Notes: generated by a model from the sequence alone, not told the origin. 64,000 nucleotides of DNA from JADLDB01 sp040752975 (GCA_040752975.1 JBFMHF010000014.1:1-64000), one strand, 5' to 3'. Positions 7,766-17,906 are shown, counted from the stretch's first letter. Numbers and translations are program-made.

Positions 7766-8773
7766 TCACGCCACGCAGGTGAAGTCGCGGAGCTCGACGT
7801 AGCCATGCGCTCCCAGCCACCCTCGGATGTCTTCCCGCGCTCCCTTCGCCGCCACGCACGAGAGCACGTGCCCTTCGCCCGGGCCCGCCAGCGCCTCGGG
7901 CGGCACCACCTTCGCTCCGTGAATCGTCTGCCCCAGCTTGCGCGGCGCGAGCTCGACGAAGCGCTCCACCCGCACGCCCCGGCGCAAGAGCCGCCTGGCG
8001 AGGCCCCGCCCCACCTCCGTCGCGCCCCACAGCGTGAGAGGGACTGCGTGGAAGCGCCGCGCCAGCACCTCGGCCTTCAGGTCCAGATGCCGCTCCAGCG
8101 CGTACCGACTGTCCTTCCTGGTGAGGCGGCGATCGTGATCTCTCCAGCGGTGCAGCACCTCGGGCAGCACGGTCAGCCGATGGCCGCCCTCCAGCAGGCG
8201 GAGCCACAGGTCCCAGTCCTCGGGGAAGTCTCCGTCTCGCCAGCCGCCCACCGCCTCCAGCGCGCTCCGTCGCAGCGTCACCGACGGGTGGCAGAGCGGC
8301 GACTCGATCAGCCGATCGCGGAAGACCAGCTCGGGCGAGGTGAGGGACGACAGCCACCGGCCGTACGCCTGCAGGTTGGGGCTGGGCGGGCGATCGTCGC
8401 GGAAGATCTCCACGCCGGTGCCCACTCCGGACAGGGACCGATCGCCGTCGAGCGCCGCGACGCTGGCCGCGAGGCGCCCGGGCAGGCTCTCATCGTCGGC
8501 GTCCATGCGGGCGATCAGCTCCGCGCGGCACTCGCGCAGCCCGCGCGTCAGCGCGCCGACCAGGCCCACGCCGTCCGTCTTGACGATCCGGATCCGGGGG
8601 TCGCCCGCGCGCAGTCGCTCGAGCTCCGCCCCGGTGCCGTCGACGCTGCCGTCGTCCACCGCGACGAGTTCGAAGTCGGTGAAGCTCTGCGCCAGGACGC
8701 TCTCGACGGCCGCTCGCACGGTCGCCTCCGCGTCGCGGGCGGGGAGCAGCACGCTGACCCGGGGCGTCGTCAC
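7766..8773 (-). CDS. family 2 glycosyltransferase
   Basis: The product is about 335 residues. I chose the GTG at 8773, which puts the first strand (VSVLLPARD) five residues from the start; a purine-rich GAGGGGAAG lies upstream. The frame stays open to a GTG at 8815. Family 2 hallmarks are VAVDDGSVDGTG, the DXD-type motif MDADDESLPGR, and EDWDLWLRLLEGG. About 220 residues make up the GT-A domain. The remaining C-terminal part (LWGATEVGRGLARRLLRRG) resembles a nucleotide-binding fold. It likely transfers a sugar in polysaccharide or glycan assembly, with donor and acceptor unknown. It is divergent from the TPR gene across a region with a perfect 7-bp dyad. Confidence 0.85.
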   Translation of the reverse strand: MTTPRVSVLLPARDAEATVRAAVESVLAQSFTDFELVAVDDGSVDGTGAELERLRAGDPRIRIVKTDGVGLVGALTRGLRECRAELIARMDADDESLPGRLAASVAALDGDRSLSGVGTGVEIFRDDRPPSPNLQAYGRWLSSLTSPELVFRDRLIESPLCHPSVTLRRSALEAVGGWRDGDFPEDWDLWLRLLEGGHRLTVLPEVLHRWRDHDRRLTRKDSRYALERHLDLKAEVLARRFHAVPLTLWGATEVGRGLARRLLRRGVRVERFVELAPRKLGQTIHGAKVVPPEALAGPGEGHVLSCVAAKGAREDIRGWLGAHGYVELRDFTCVA

Positions 8774-8812
8774 GACGGCACTCTTCCCCTCGCCACAAGC
8801 CGTTGACAAGTC

Positions 8813-8830
8813 CACGGAGGCGTCTCCGTG
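8813..8830. promoter_or_regulatory. perfect inverted repeat between divergent genes, possible operator
   Basis: CACGGAG and CTCCGTG flank GCGT, a perfect 7-bp dyad with a 4-base spacer. It lies 5 bases after a perfect TTGACA (8803-8808) in the gap between the glycosyltransferase (start 8773) and the TPR gene (start 8889). It could regulate either gene. No matching -10 sits at the right distance from that TTGACA, so the promoter itself is unsure. Confidence 0.3.
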
Positions 8831-8873
8831 CGCGTGGCAGCCCTTCTCCTCCTGCGGCCGCGGGCGGATCGTC

Positions 8874-8879
8874 TAGGCT
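8874..8879 (+). promoter_or_regulatory. -10-like hexamer 9 nt before the TPR gene start
   Basis: TAGGCT ends 9 bases before the ATG at 8889, and no Shine-Dalgarno sequence lies between them. This is the spacing expected for a leaderless transcript. Similar hexamers sit before the starts at 4154, 14045, 15596, 29256 and 35199. Confidence 0.35.
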
Positions 8880-8888
8880 TTCGACGCG

Positions 8889-11800
8889 ATGTCCACGGAC
8901 CCGAGCGCCCGCACGCTCAGCGATCTCTCCGGCGAGAAGGCGATGGAGACCGTCCAGTCCGAGCCCGTCGCGCCGGCGGTCAAGGGCGTGGTGGACATGC
9001 ACCGCAAGATCGCCGCGCGGCTGCTGGCCGAGGGGGCGCCGGTGCGGGCCTTCAACGAGCTGGTGCGCGCCAGCCGCGCCGTCACCATGAATCGCCGCCT
9101 CGCGTCTTCGCTGACACGGATGGCTCTGGTGGCGCAGACCTACGGCCCAGCCATGCTGGTGCTCAACCAGGGCCTCGATGAGTGCGAGGGCTCCGAGCGC
9201 CACGCCGTGCTGCGCCAGCTGGCCCGCCTCACCCGCCGCGCCGGCAACCTCGAGGAGAGCCGGGAGGCGCTGGTCCAGTTGCTCGCCGAGCGCCCGGGCG
9301 ACCGCCGCGCGCGCGCCGTCCTCAACGCGCTGCTCGAACGGGAGGGCCGCTGGGACGAGCTCGACGCGTCACTGGAGAAGGAGATCAAAGAAGCGCTCAA
9401 GCGTGGGGCGCTCTTCGCCGCCTCCCGTGCCTCCCTTCGGCGGGCGCGCTTGTGGGACGAGCAGAAGCAGGACGCCGGGCGCGCCGCGCTCCGGTACGGC
9501 CAGGCAGCCCAGTACGCCGAGCAGGCCTCACGCTTCGTCCACGCCTTCCCCCTGCGGCTCCTCTGGCTGCGCGCCCTGAAGAAGAGCAACCCGCCGAAGC
9601 GGGCCCTGGACGAAGGCGTGAAGCTGGTGCTGGCCGCCGGAGAGCGCGCGGGCCAGGCGGCGCGCGCGAAGGCCTTCCTGGCGGAGCTGAGCCTGTCAGC
9701 CGAGCCCGACGCCGTCGCGGAGCGTCCGACGGCCAGCCTGGAGACCTCGCCCGTGGTGGACGTGGTGCCGGAACCCGGCGCCCCCCCGCCCCCCGCGCCG
9801 CCGCGGCGCGTTTCGACGCAGATCGAGCTCATGGCCATCGCGGACGACGTGGCGCGCATCGGCAAGGCCGCCGCCGAGGTGGCCGCGGTGTTGTCGGCGG
9901 CAGCGCGCGAAGGGCCGGATCCCCAGGCCGCGAAGAAGCTCGAGGCCCACTACATCCAGCGGGGCGCCTGGCGCGACCTGGCGCGCTTCTACAAGGACGC
10001 CATCGCCCGCGCCGCCACGAAGCCCGAGAAGGCGGAGTGGGCCGAGAAGCTGGCCGAGTTGCTCGAGTCCGAGCTGCAGGACCCCGCAGGCGCCGCGCAG
10101 GCCTGGGGCGATGTGGTGTCGGCCACCGGAGACACGCGCGCCGTGTCCGAGCAGGTGCGCCTCCTCGCCCTGGCGAAGGACACCACCGGGGTGCGCCACG
10201 CGCTGGACGAGGGCGTGAAGCGCGCGCAGTCGAACCCGGAGAAGGCGCGGGCGCTGGTGCTGCGCGCCGAAGAGGCGCTCACCCGGCGCGAGGTGGCGGC
10301 CGCGCGGAGGGACTTCGAGGCCGCGCTGGGGCTGGTGCCCAACTACGCGGAGGCCGCGGCCGGCCTCGCCGAGCTCGCGGCCGTGCAGGGCGACGTGGGG
10401 CCTGTCCGCGCGCTGGAGAAGGCGCTGGCCGCCATGCCTCGTCGCGCCAACGGGCGGGGCGAGCTGTACCGGCGGCTCGCCCGCCTTGCGGGAAGCCCAC
10501 TGAATGACGCGCGCCTCGCACGAGCCGCGTGGACCGAGGTGCTGGCCGAGCTGCCCGGCGACGAGGAGGCCACCGCCCAGTTGTTGCAGCTGACGCGCGG
10601 GGCCGGCGACGACGCGGCGCTCGAGCAGCAGCTGCGCGACTTCCTCGAGCGGGAGCCACGGGGCCCGAAGAGCCGCACCGCCTGGCTCGAGCTGGTGGCG
10701 CTGTGCGATCGCGCCGGCCGGGGCGCTGACGCGCTCGCGGCCCTCAAGAACGCGGTGCGCTTCGAGCCGGGGCACCGCGCGGCCTGGCTGGCGTACGCCG
10801 ACCGTCTCCTGGCCCTCGGTGGGCGCGACGCCGAAGCCGCCTGGGCGCTGGAGCACGCCGCCACCGCCACCGAGGATCGTACCCAGCGCCTCGAGCTCTG
10901 GCGCCGCCTCGCGCGCCTCACCCGCGAGTCGCTCAGGGACGACGCGAAGGCCGCCACCTTCAGCCAGCGCGCCGATCGCCTGCAGCAGGAGCTCGCCGCC
11001 GAGGCGCCGCCGAAGACCAACACGCTACCGGGTGGGCCGCTGGTGGTGCCCCGGCGCCCCGGCTTCAAGCCGCTCACGGGTGGGCCGCGGCCCGCGGACT
11101 TCGAGGCGGTGGCGAAGCTGCTCCAGGCGCGGGTCGAGGCCGATCCTCCCTCGCGCGCGCACGCCCGCGTGCCCGATCGCATCGCCCGGCAGCTGGCCGA
11201 GCTGGGCCTGTCCGACGAGACGCCCCAGGCGCACTCCCCGGCCGAGCCGGACTCCGTCGAAGAGGCTGGCCCCACGCGGGAGCTGGAGGTGGACGAGCTC
11301 GACGACTCCGCCGAGGCCGCGCCGCCCGACGACACGCCGCTGCCCGACGAGGCGCGCGAGGACCTCGAGGAGGTGCGGTCCGATGACGTCGAGCCCTCCG
11401 TGGAGGAGTGGCGCGACGAGGAGGCGGACGAGGTGGAAGTGTCGCGCGACCTGGGTTCGCTCCCCGGCGCCCCGCAGGCCGGGCGCGAGGACGACCAGGG
11501 CGAGCCGGGTGACGTGGACGCCGCCCCGCCCCGCGCCCCTGCCCCGCGGAGGACCCAGGAGCTGCCAGTGGCCCTGGGCGATCCCGACGAGGCGGTCCCC
11601 CCGTCCTTCGGCCCTTCGCCGTCGAAGGCCCTGTCCGCCGAGCGCAAGGCGCTGTTCGAGCGCGTGCGGAGCGAGCCGCTGGAGGCCGACGGCTACCGCA
11701 TGCTGGCCGAGCACTTCGACACCGCGAACGATCCCTCGCGCTCGTCGCTGATGCTGGAGATCGCCCGCGCCCTGGAGGGCGATCCCAACGCCGCGCCCCG

Positions 11801-12560
11801 CACGCCGCGGCTGATCCTCAACGCGACGGATCGCGCGGGCCTCAAGCACCCGAGCCTCCGCGGCGAGCCCGGTGAGCTGATGGGCCTGGTCGGGGTGGCG
11901 CTGTGCCGGCTGTACCCGGCCACGGGAAAGGCCGCGGGCACAGACGAGGAGTTCCACCTCGAGGCGGGGAAGGGCGCGCGCGCGGCCGCCGATGCGCTGC
12001 TGGCGGCAGTGCGGATCCTCGGCCTGCGCGCGCCCGAGGTGTACGTGGCCGAAGATGCCGGCCCGCCCTTCTCGCTGGTGTACGCAGGCGAGCCGCGCCT
12101 GCTCGTGGGCAAGCTGGCGGTGAAGAAGGAGACGGATCCCGCCGAGCTGCGCTTCTTCGCGGGGCGGGCCCTCTTCACGCAGCTCCCGGAGTTGCTGGCG
12201 CTGCGGAACCTGCGGCGCGATCAACTCCTCAAGGGCCTCCAGGTGGTGGCCGACGTGGCCGCAGGCCGCGCGAAGTCCGCCGAGGCGCGCGTGGTGAAGG
12301 AAGCAGTGACGCCCCGCGCGTGGGAACGGGTGCGGGAGCTGATCCAGCGCGTGGGCCGCAAGCTGAACTACGCGGAGCTGGCGGAAGGCGCGCGCTACTC
12401 CTCCAACCGCGCCGGCCTCGTGGTGTGCGGAGGCATCGCGCCGGCGGTGGCGGCCCTTCGGGTCAAGCGCGCCCTGCCTGCCGAGATGATGGCGCTGGTC
12501 CGCTTCGCCGCGTCTGAGCGCTACCTGCAGCTCCGGGGACGGATCGTCCCGCGGAAGTGA
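8889..12560 (+). CDS. large TPR-repeat protein with acidic linker and conserved C-terminal domain
   Basis: The product is 1223 residues with no signal peptide, so it is probably cytoplasmic. Residues 30-700 are TPR-like helical hairpins (for example AASRASLRRARLWDEQ and RAALRYGQAAQYAEQA). A low-complexity Pro/Ala segment near 290-310 breaks the array. Residues about 780-930 are very acidic and Pro-rich. The last 270 residues form a separate helical domain containing FFAGRALFTQLPELLALRNL and RYSSNRAGLVVCGGIAP, of a kind I recall from other large myxobacterial TPR proteins. I cannot name its function; a scaffold for a multiprotein complex is the simplest reading. No enzyme motif is visible. It is monocistronic, ending tail to tail with the FHA activator. 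Confidence 0.75.
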   Translation: MSTDPSARTLSDLSGEKAMETVQSEPVAPAVKGVVDMHRKIAARLLAEGAPVRAFNELVRASRAVTMNRRLASSLTRMALVAQTYGPAMLVLNQGLDECEGSERHAVLRQLARLTRRAGNLEESREALVQLLAERPGDRRARAVLNALLEREGRWDELDASLEKEIKEALKRGALFAASRASLRRARLWDEQKQDAGRAALRYGQAAQYAEQASRFVHAFPLRLLWLRALKKSNPPKRALDEGVKLVLAAGERAGQAARAKAFLAELSLSAEPDAVAERPTASLETSPVVDVVPEPGAPPPPAPPRRVSTQIELMAIADDVARIGKAAAEVAAVLSAAAREGPDPQAAKKLEAHYIQRGAWRDLARFYKDAIARAATKPEKAEWAEKLAELLESELQDPAGAAQAWGDVVSATGDTRAVSEQVRLLALAKDTTGVRHALDEGVKRAQSNPEKARALVLRAEEALTRREVAAARRDFEAALGLVPNYAEAAAGLAELAAVQGDVGPVRALEKALAAMPRRANGRGELYRRLARLAGSPLNDARLARAAWTEVLAELPGDEEATAQLLQLTRGAGDDAALEQQLRDFLEREPRGPKSRTAWLELVALCDRAGRGADALAALKNAVRFEPGHRAAWLAYADRLLALGGRDAEAAWALEHAATATEDRTQRLELWRRLARLTRESLRDDAKAATFSQRADRLQQELAAEAPPKTNTLPGGPLVVPRRPGFKPLTGGPRPADFEAVAKLLQARVEADPPSRAHARVPDRIARQLAELGLSDETPQAHSPAEPDSVEEAGPTRELEVDELDDSAEAAPPDDTPLPDEAREDLEEVRSDDVEPSVEEWRDEEADEVEVSRDLGSLPGAPQAGREDDQGEPGDVDAAPPRAPAPRRTQELPVALGDPDEAVPPSFGPSPSKALSAERKALFERVRSEPLEADGYRMLAEHFDTANDPSRSSLMLEIARALEGDPNAAPRTPRLILNATDRAGLKHPSLRGEPGELMGLVGVALCRLYPATGKAAGTDEEFHLEAGKGARAAADALLAAVRILGLRAPEVYVAEDAGPPFSLVYAGEPRLLVGKLAVKKETDPAELRFFAGRALFTQLPELLALRNLRRDQLLKGLQVVADVAAGRAKSAEARVVKEAVTPRAWERVRELIQRVGRKLNYAELAEGARYSSNRAGLVVCGGIAPAVAALRVKRALPAEMMALVRFAASERYLQLRGRIVPRK

Positions 12561-12626
12561 CGCTGGCCCGGGGGCTGTTCCCGCCACGTCTCGAAGGGCG
12601 AGCCGTCGGCAGCCGGTGAGGTCGGT

Positions 12627-14006
<1,380 letters not shown>

Positions 14007-14028
14007 GCAGGCCTCGCACTCTAAGCGG

Positions 14029-14034
14029 TAGTGT
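14029..14034 (+). promoter_or_regulatory. -10-like hexamer 10 nt before the methyltransferase start
   Basis: TAGTGT ends 10 bases before the ATG at 14045. It supports that ATG over the GTG at 14033, which lies inside the hexamer. It is one of several such boxes in the window. Confidence 0.3.
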
Positions 14035-14044
14035 GCGGTGCGTC

Positions 14045-14662
14045 ATGCCCTTGTCGGTGATCGGCGGCGACGTGGCGCTGGACTTCTACCTGCGGCGCGC
14101 GCCGCGCGGTGCGCCGGTGCTGATCCTCGGGGCCGGGGAAGGGGAGCTGGCGTGCGCGCTGGGGCGGCGGGGCCACGAGGTGGTGGCGGTCGAGCCGTCG
14201 TCGCGGCTCCTGGTGGCGGCGATCGCGCGTCGCGAGGCGGAGGCCCCGGAGGCGTCGATTCGCTTCGTCAACGCGGATCCCCGCACGGAGCGGCTCGGGC
14301 GCCTCTTCCTCGCGGTGTTGCTTCCCCGAAACGCGCTGGCGCTGGCCCGCACGGACGTCGAGCTGAGAGCGCTCCTTGCGACCATCGAGGCGCACCTGGC
14401 GGCGGAAGGGGTTTTTGCGCTGGACGCGCTGGTGGAATCGCCCGCGAGCGAGGCGCGGCTGAAGGCGGCGCCCCACCTGCTGGGCCGGCAGGACGGCCAG
14501 CGCGCGGTGCATCGGCTCGAGCGGGTGGCGGTCGCGGCGGCACGCCTCGACGAGCTGTTGCGGGACGTCGGCCTCGAGGCGCGCGAGCGCTACCAGGACT
14601 TCATCGGTACGCCCGCGACGGACGAGGCGGAGCTCCAGGTGGTGGTGGGAGGGCGACGATGA
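14045..14662 (+). CDS. class I SAM-dependent methyltransferase-like protein
   Basis: The product is about 205 residues from the ATG at 14045; a GTG at 14033 would add four residues. The Rossmann motif I (VLILGAGEGELACALGRRGHE) is followed by motif II (VVAVEPSSRLL), typical of class I methyltransferases. Later motifs such as D/N-PPY are missing, so the substrate type cannot be judged. The middle (RLGRLFLAVLLPRNALALA) and EGVFALDALVESP fit strands 4 and 5. The gene overlaps the next one by four bases (ATGA), implying translational coupling to the AgmX-type protein. Confidence 0.7.
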   Translation: MPLSVIGGDVALDFYLRRAPRGAPVLILGAGEGELACALGRRGHEVVAVEPSSRLLVAAIARREAEAPEASIRFVNADPRTERLGRLFLAVLLPRNALALARTDVELRALLATIEAHLAAEGVFALDALVESPASEARLKAAPHLLGRQDGQRAVHRLERVAVAAARLDELLRDVGLEARERYQDFIGTPATDEAELQVVVGGRR

Positions 14663-15084
14663 GATGGCTCTGCTGCGCGGCGGTGCTGCTCGCACTTCTA
14701 CCCGGCGCGCGCGCCGCTGCTCCCGAGCCTGACGGTGGCTCGGCTCCGGCGCGCTCGGCGGACATGGACGGTGGGGTGGGGGGCGCCATCGACAAGGAGT
14801 CGGTTCGGCGCGTCGTCCGGTCGGGCTTCGGCGGGGTGCGGCGCTGCTACGAAGAGTACCTGACGCGCACCGGGCTGGACTTCCCTGACGGCAAGCTGGT
14901 GATCGACTTCGTGATCGGCGTCGATGGCCGGGTGACGAGCGCCGAACTTCACGAGAGCTCGTCGTTGAGAGACGAGCGCCTGGCCTCGTGCGTGCTGGCG
15001 GTCTTCCGGGGGCTCCGGTTCGTGAAGCCCGTCGGCGGCCCCGTTCACGTCACGTACCCCTTCGTCTTCAAGTCCGCGGAGTGA
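14659..15084 (+). CDS. secreted AgmX/PglI C-terminal-domain protein
   Basis: The product is 141 residues with a signal peptide ending near ARAA. Residues 45-141 match the AgmX/PglI C-terminal domain. They have FGGVRRCYEEYLTR with Cys63, GKLVIDFVIGVDGRVTSAEL, SSSLRDERLASCVL with Cys111, LRFVKP, and GGPVHVTYPFVF. The fold is TonB-like, and the domain occurs at the end of myxobacterial motility and energy-transduction proteins. Here it stands alone without the usual cytoplasmic and transmembrane parts. The two cysteines could form a disulfide in the periplasm. Two related domains appear inserted in the alpha-2-macroglobulin gene at 57426-60515. It is coupled to the upstream methyltransferase. 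Confidence 0.82.
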   Translation: MRWLCCAAVLLALLPGARAAAPEPDGGSAPARSADMDGGVGGAIDKESVRRVVRSGFGGVRRCYEEYLTRTGLDFPDGKLVIDFVIGVDGRVTSAELHESSSLRDERLASCVLAVFRGLRFVKPVGGPVHVTYPFVFKSAE

Positions 15085-15090
15085 GGCGGC

Positions 15091-15537
15091 TCAGCTCGCG
15101 CGCGAGTCGAGGCTGATCGTCACCGGTCCGTCGTTCACCAGCGCCACGTCCATGTGCGCGGCGAACACGCCTTCCTGCACGTCGAGCCCCAGCGCGCGGC
15201 ACTTGTCGCAGAAGAGCGCGTAGAGCCGCTTCGCCTCCTCGGGCGGCATGGCGTCGATGAAGCTGGGCCTCCGCCCCTTCTTCGTGTCGGCGAAGAGCGT
15301 GAACTGGCTCACCGCGAGCAGCGCCTTCGAGGTGTCGAGCAGCGAGCGGTTCATCTTCCCGGCCTCGTCCTCGAAGATCCGCAGGCCGGAGATCTTGTCC
15401 GCCAGGAAATCCACGTCGGCCTCGGCGTCGCCCTTCCCCACGCCGAGCAGCACCAGGAGGCCGGGGCCGATCTTCCCCGTCACCCGGCCGTCCACCGTCA
15501 CTGACGCTTCCTTGACCCGCTGGAGAATCGCTCGCAC
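15091..15537 (-). CDS. dtd: D-aminoacyl-tRNA deacylase
   Basis: The product is 148 residues, the usual family length, from a GTG at 15537 that places the canonical start (MRAILQRV in the family) at residue 1. The frame remains open upstream, but that extension is basic and unlike the family. The catalytic and selectivity motifs are present: SQFTLFADTKKGRRPSF (the SQFTL block) and NDGPVTISLDS (the NxPxT block with the cross-subunit Pro). The enzyme hydrolyses D-amino acids from mischarged tRNA and acts as a homodimer in the cytoplasm. It is tail to tail with the AgmX-type gene, six bases apart. Confidence 0.95.
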   Translation of the reverse strand: MRAILQRVKEASVTVDGRVTGKIGPGLLVLLGVGKGDAEADVDFLADKISGLRIFEDEAGKMNRSLLDTSKALLAVSQFTLFADTKKGRRPSFIDAMPPEEAKRLYALFCDKCRALGLDVQEGVFAAHMDVALVNDGPVTISLDSRAS

Positions 15538-15581
15538 GGGCGCGCACCTTGGCACGAGTCGCCTGGCCAGCGCGAAGGGAG

Positions 15582-15587
15582 TAGCTT
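15582..15587 (+). promoter_or_regulatory. -10-like hexamer 8 nt before the binding-protein start
   Basis: TAGCTT ends 8 bases before the ATG at 15596. Its placement matches the other TAGNNT-type boxes in this window. GAAGGGAG lies just before the hexamer, too far upstream to be the ribosome site if transcription starts after the box. Confidence 0.3.
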
Positions 15588-15595
15588 CGCGCGCC

Positions 15596-16444
15596 ATGCA
15601 CTTCACCAGGCTCCTGGGAGTCGTGGTCGTGGTGATGTCGTGCGGCGCCCTCGCGGCCGATGGAGGCCTGCCGCGGCTCAAGTGGGTGCTGACGCCCTAC
15701 CGCACGCCTCTCGAGCTCCAGGCCCGCTACCGGCCGCTGGCGGAGCGCCTCGGGGCCCGCGTCGGCGTCGAGGTGGAGCTGGAGGTCGCGCCCTCATTCG
15801 GGGCCGCGGCCCAGATGCTGCTCGACGGCCGCGCTGACTTCGGAGAGCTGACGCCGTTCGCCTTCGCCACCGGAATGGAGAAGGGGAAGCTGGTGCCGCT
15901 CGCCGCCGACGCGATGGTGGGGCGCCCGGGCAACGGCCTGGTGCTGGTGCGCGCCGACTCCGCGATCCGCTCCGTCGAGCAGCTCGCGGGCGTGCGCTTT
16001 GGCTTCGTCGACGCGGCGTCCTCCACCGGCTACCTGGGGCCCTGGGCCACGCTGAGGAACAAGGGCCTGTCTCCGAAGAAGCTGAACTGGCGCTTCGTGG
16101 GCACGCACGACGGCGTCCTCGACGAGCTGTCGGCTGGCAGGCTGGACGCCGGGGCGGTCAGCAGCTTCGCGCTGGAGAACTGGCTCAAGGAGAAGAAGGT
16201 CGACGCCTCACGCTTCCGGATCCTGATCGAGACGGCGCGCATGCCCGGCGACGTGCTGTGCGCTCGGCCCGACCTGTCTCCGGAGACGATCGAGGCGCTG
16301 CGCCGCGAGCTGGTGGCCCTCTCATGGGAGAAGCCGGACGATCGCAAGGCGCTCGAGCCCACCGGCCGCAAGCGCTTCGTGCCTGTGGACGTGAAGGAGT
16401 ACGGCCAGCTCCTGCGGATCAGCGCGTGGATCGAGGCGAACTGA
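15596..16444 (+). CDS. PhnD/SsuA-type substrate-binding protein (orphan)
   Basis: The product is 282 residues with a signal peptide of about 20 residues (LLGVVVVVMSCGALAADG). The mature part fits the phosphate/phosphonate-binding PhnD family. It has PLAERLGARVGVEVELEV, DFGELTPFAFATG, AGVRFGFVDAASSTGYLGP, and later DAGAVSSFALENWLK with ARMPGDVLCARPDLS. No ABC permease or ATPase gene lies nearby, so it may serve a distant transporter or act as a sensor-linked binding protein. The ligand cannot be deduced. Its last 26 bases overlap the end of the photolyase gene on the other strand. Confidence 0.82.
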   Translation: MHFTRLLGVVVVVMSCGALAADGGLPRLKWVLTPYRTPLELQARYRPLAERLGARVGVEVELEVAPSFGAAAQMLLDGRADFGELTPFAFATGMEKGKLVPLAADAMVGRPGNGLVLVRADSAIRSVEQLAGVRFGFVDAASSTGYLGPWATLRNKGLSPKKLNWRFVGTHDGVLDELSAGRLDAGAVSSFALENWLKEKKVDASRFRILIETARMPGDVLCARPDLSPETIEALRRELVALSWEKPDDRKALEPTGRKRFVPVDVKEYGQLLRISAWIEAN

Positions 16445-17906
16445 CCGGCGCGTACTTTCGCATGAAGTCCTTCACGCGGATCTTCCTCGCCGTGTTCTCG
16501 CTCGACATGTAGCGGATCTTCCCGAAGATGGGCCGCTCCGGGCCCCACGCGCGGTCGTAGCGGCCCAGCACCCAGAGGTAGCCCGACCAGCTCACCGGAT
16601 CGCGCCCGTCCAGGGAGTACTTCCCCATCAGGTACTCCATGGTGGCGAGCGCGGCGCGCGGCGTCTTCGACCACTCGAGGATCTTCTTCCCCCACAGCAT
16701 GCGCAGGTAGTTGTGGAACCAGCCGTCGCGCACGAGCTGCGTCTGCGTGGCGTTCCACAGCGGATCGTGCGTCTGTGCGCGCTCCAGCTCCCCGCGTGAG
16801 TAGACGGTGGGGCGGGGATCCTTCTCGTGCGCGGCCAGCGTCTGCTTCGCGAACGCGGGCAGGGAGTCGAAGGACGTGAAGTCGAGGGGCCGGTGGCTCG
16901 CCATGTTGAAGGCCAGCTCGCGCCAGGTCACCAGCTGGTCGAGGAAGGCCTCCGCCGGTCGCGACACCTTCCACCAGCCCTCTCTTGCGCCGCCGATGGA
17001 CTTCCCGAGCACCTCGGGGCCCCAGCGCTCCTGCTTCGTGAGCGCGCGGAAGATCTCGTGCGTGGAGAGGTGGCCGAAGTGCAGCCAGGGTGACAGCGAG
17101 CTGGTGCCGTCCACCTCGGGCTCGTTGCGCGCCTCGTGGTAGCTGCCCAGCTTTCGTTCGATGAAGAGCGCCAGGCGGGCGAGGGCGGCGGTGCTTCCTC
17201 CTTCGCGCGCCACGGGCGGCACCGTGTGATCGATGGGCAAGCGCGCGAGCGCCTCGCTGCGGGTGTGGAGCAGCTCGTCCGGGGCCCGTGGCCAGCGGCG
17301 AAGCACGCCCTTCGGGAGCTCGTACGAGGGCAGCCTCAGGTCTTCGAGGGGGCGTTCCGCTGGAAGCGCGACGAGGTGCTTCTTCAGCTCCTTCTGCAGG
17401 TGCACGCGGAAGCTGTGCGCGGTGGTGAAGACGCGCGTGGTGGCGTGCATCGGGTAGAGGCCGTTGGAGTCGACCACCTCGAAGCGCACGTCGACGCGCG
17501 ACGCCGCCGCGGCCTGCATGCGGGGCACGAAGAAGCACGGCCAGTCGTCGCCGACGATCACGCACGCCCTCGCCGCCAGCGCCTCCAGCAGGCCCTTTCC
17601 CCCATCGGCGCGCTCCTCGACGTACGGGAAGTACGTCACCGGCGACTCCTCGAAGCGCCGCGCGTTGTCCGCCATGCCCTGCAGGAGGAAGGCGTGCAGC
17701 CGATCGCTGGCGAAGGGGTAGCCGACGCGCAGCGCCTCCAGCACCACCAGCGGCTTCTTCAGCTCCTGCGCGTGCTCGATGGCGCGATCCAGCGCGAAGT
17801 TGGCCTGCGCGCGGCGAAACGAGGTCATCCAGTAGAGGACGAGGTCACGCTCCGATCGACGGGGGCGGGCGTTGAGCGCGCGAACTCGAACGGTAGGCAC
17901 CGGCAT
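16419..17906 (-). CDS. class II DNA photolyase-like protein
   Basis: The product is 495 residues from an ATG with AAGG at about 8 bases. The N-terminal half is the antenna-type alpha/beta domain (VLYWMTSFRRAQANFALDRA). The C-terminal FAD domain carries class II landmarks: LDQLVTWRELAFN, THDPLWNATQTQLV, LRMLWGKKILEWSK, YSLDGRDPVSWSGYLWVLG and RPIFGKIRYMS. Class II photolyases split cyclobutane pyrimidine dimers using blue light and FADH-. Some positions differ from the textbook sequence (WVLGRYDRAWG, FHNYLRM), so a diverged subfamily is likely. Its 3' end overlaps the binding-protein gene by 26 bases in convergent orientation. Confidence 0.87.
   Translation of the reverse strand: MPVPTVRVRALNARPRRSERDLVLYWMTSFRRAQANFALDRAIEHAQELKKPLVVLEALRVGYPFASDRLHAFLLQGMADNARRFEESPVTYFPYVEERADGGKGLLEALAARACVIVGDDWPCFFVPRMQAAAASRVDVRFEVVDSNGLYPMHATTRVFTTAHSFRVHLQKELKKHLVALPAERPLEDLRLPSYELPKGVLRRWPRAPDELLHTRSEALARLPIDHTVPPVAREGGSTAALARLALFIERKLGSYHEARNEPEVDGTSSLSPWLHFGHLSTHEIFRALTKQERWGPEVLGKSIGGAREGWWKVSRPAEAFLDQLVTWRELAFNMASHRPLDFTSFDSLPAFAKQTLAAHEKDPRPTVYSRGELERAQTHDPLWNATQTQLVRDGWFHNYLRMLWGKKILEWSKTPRAALATMEYLMGKYSLDGRDPVSWSGYLWVLGRYDRAWGPERPIFGKIRYMSSENTARKIRVKDFMRKYAPVSSPRSTR

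Noticed and set aside
15538..15681. N-terminal extension of D-aminoacyl-tRNA deacylase
   Set aside because: The extra 48 residues are basic and unlike the family; the GTG at 15537 gives the usual start.
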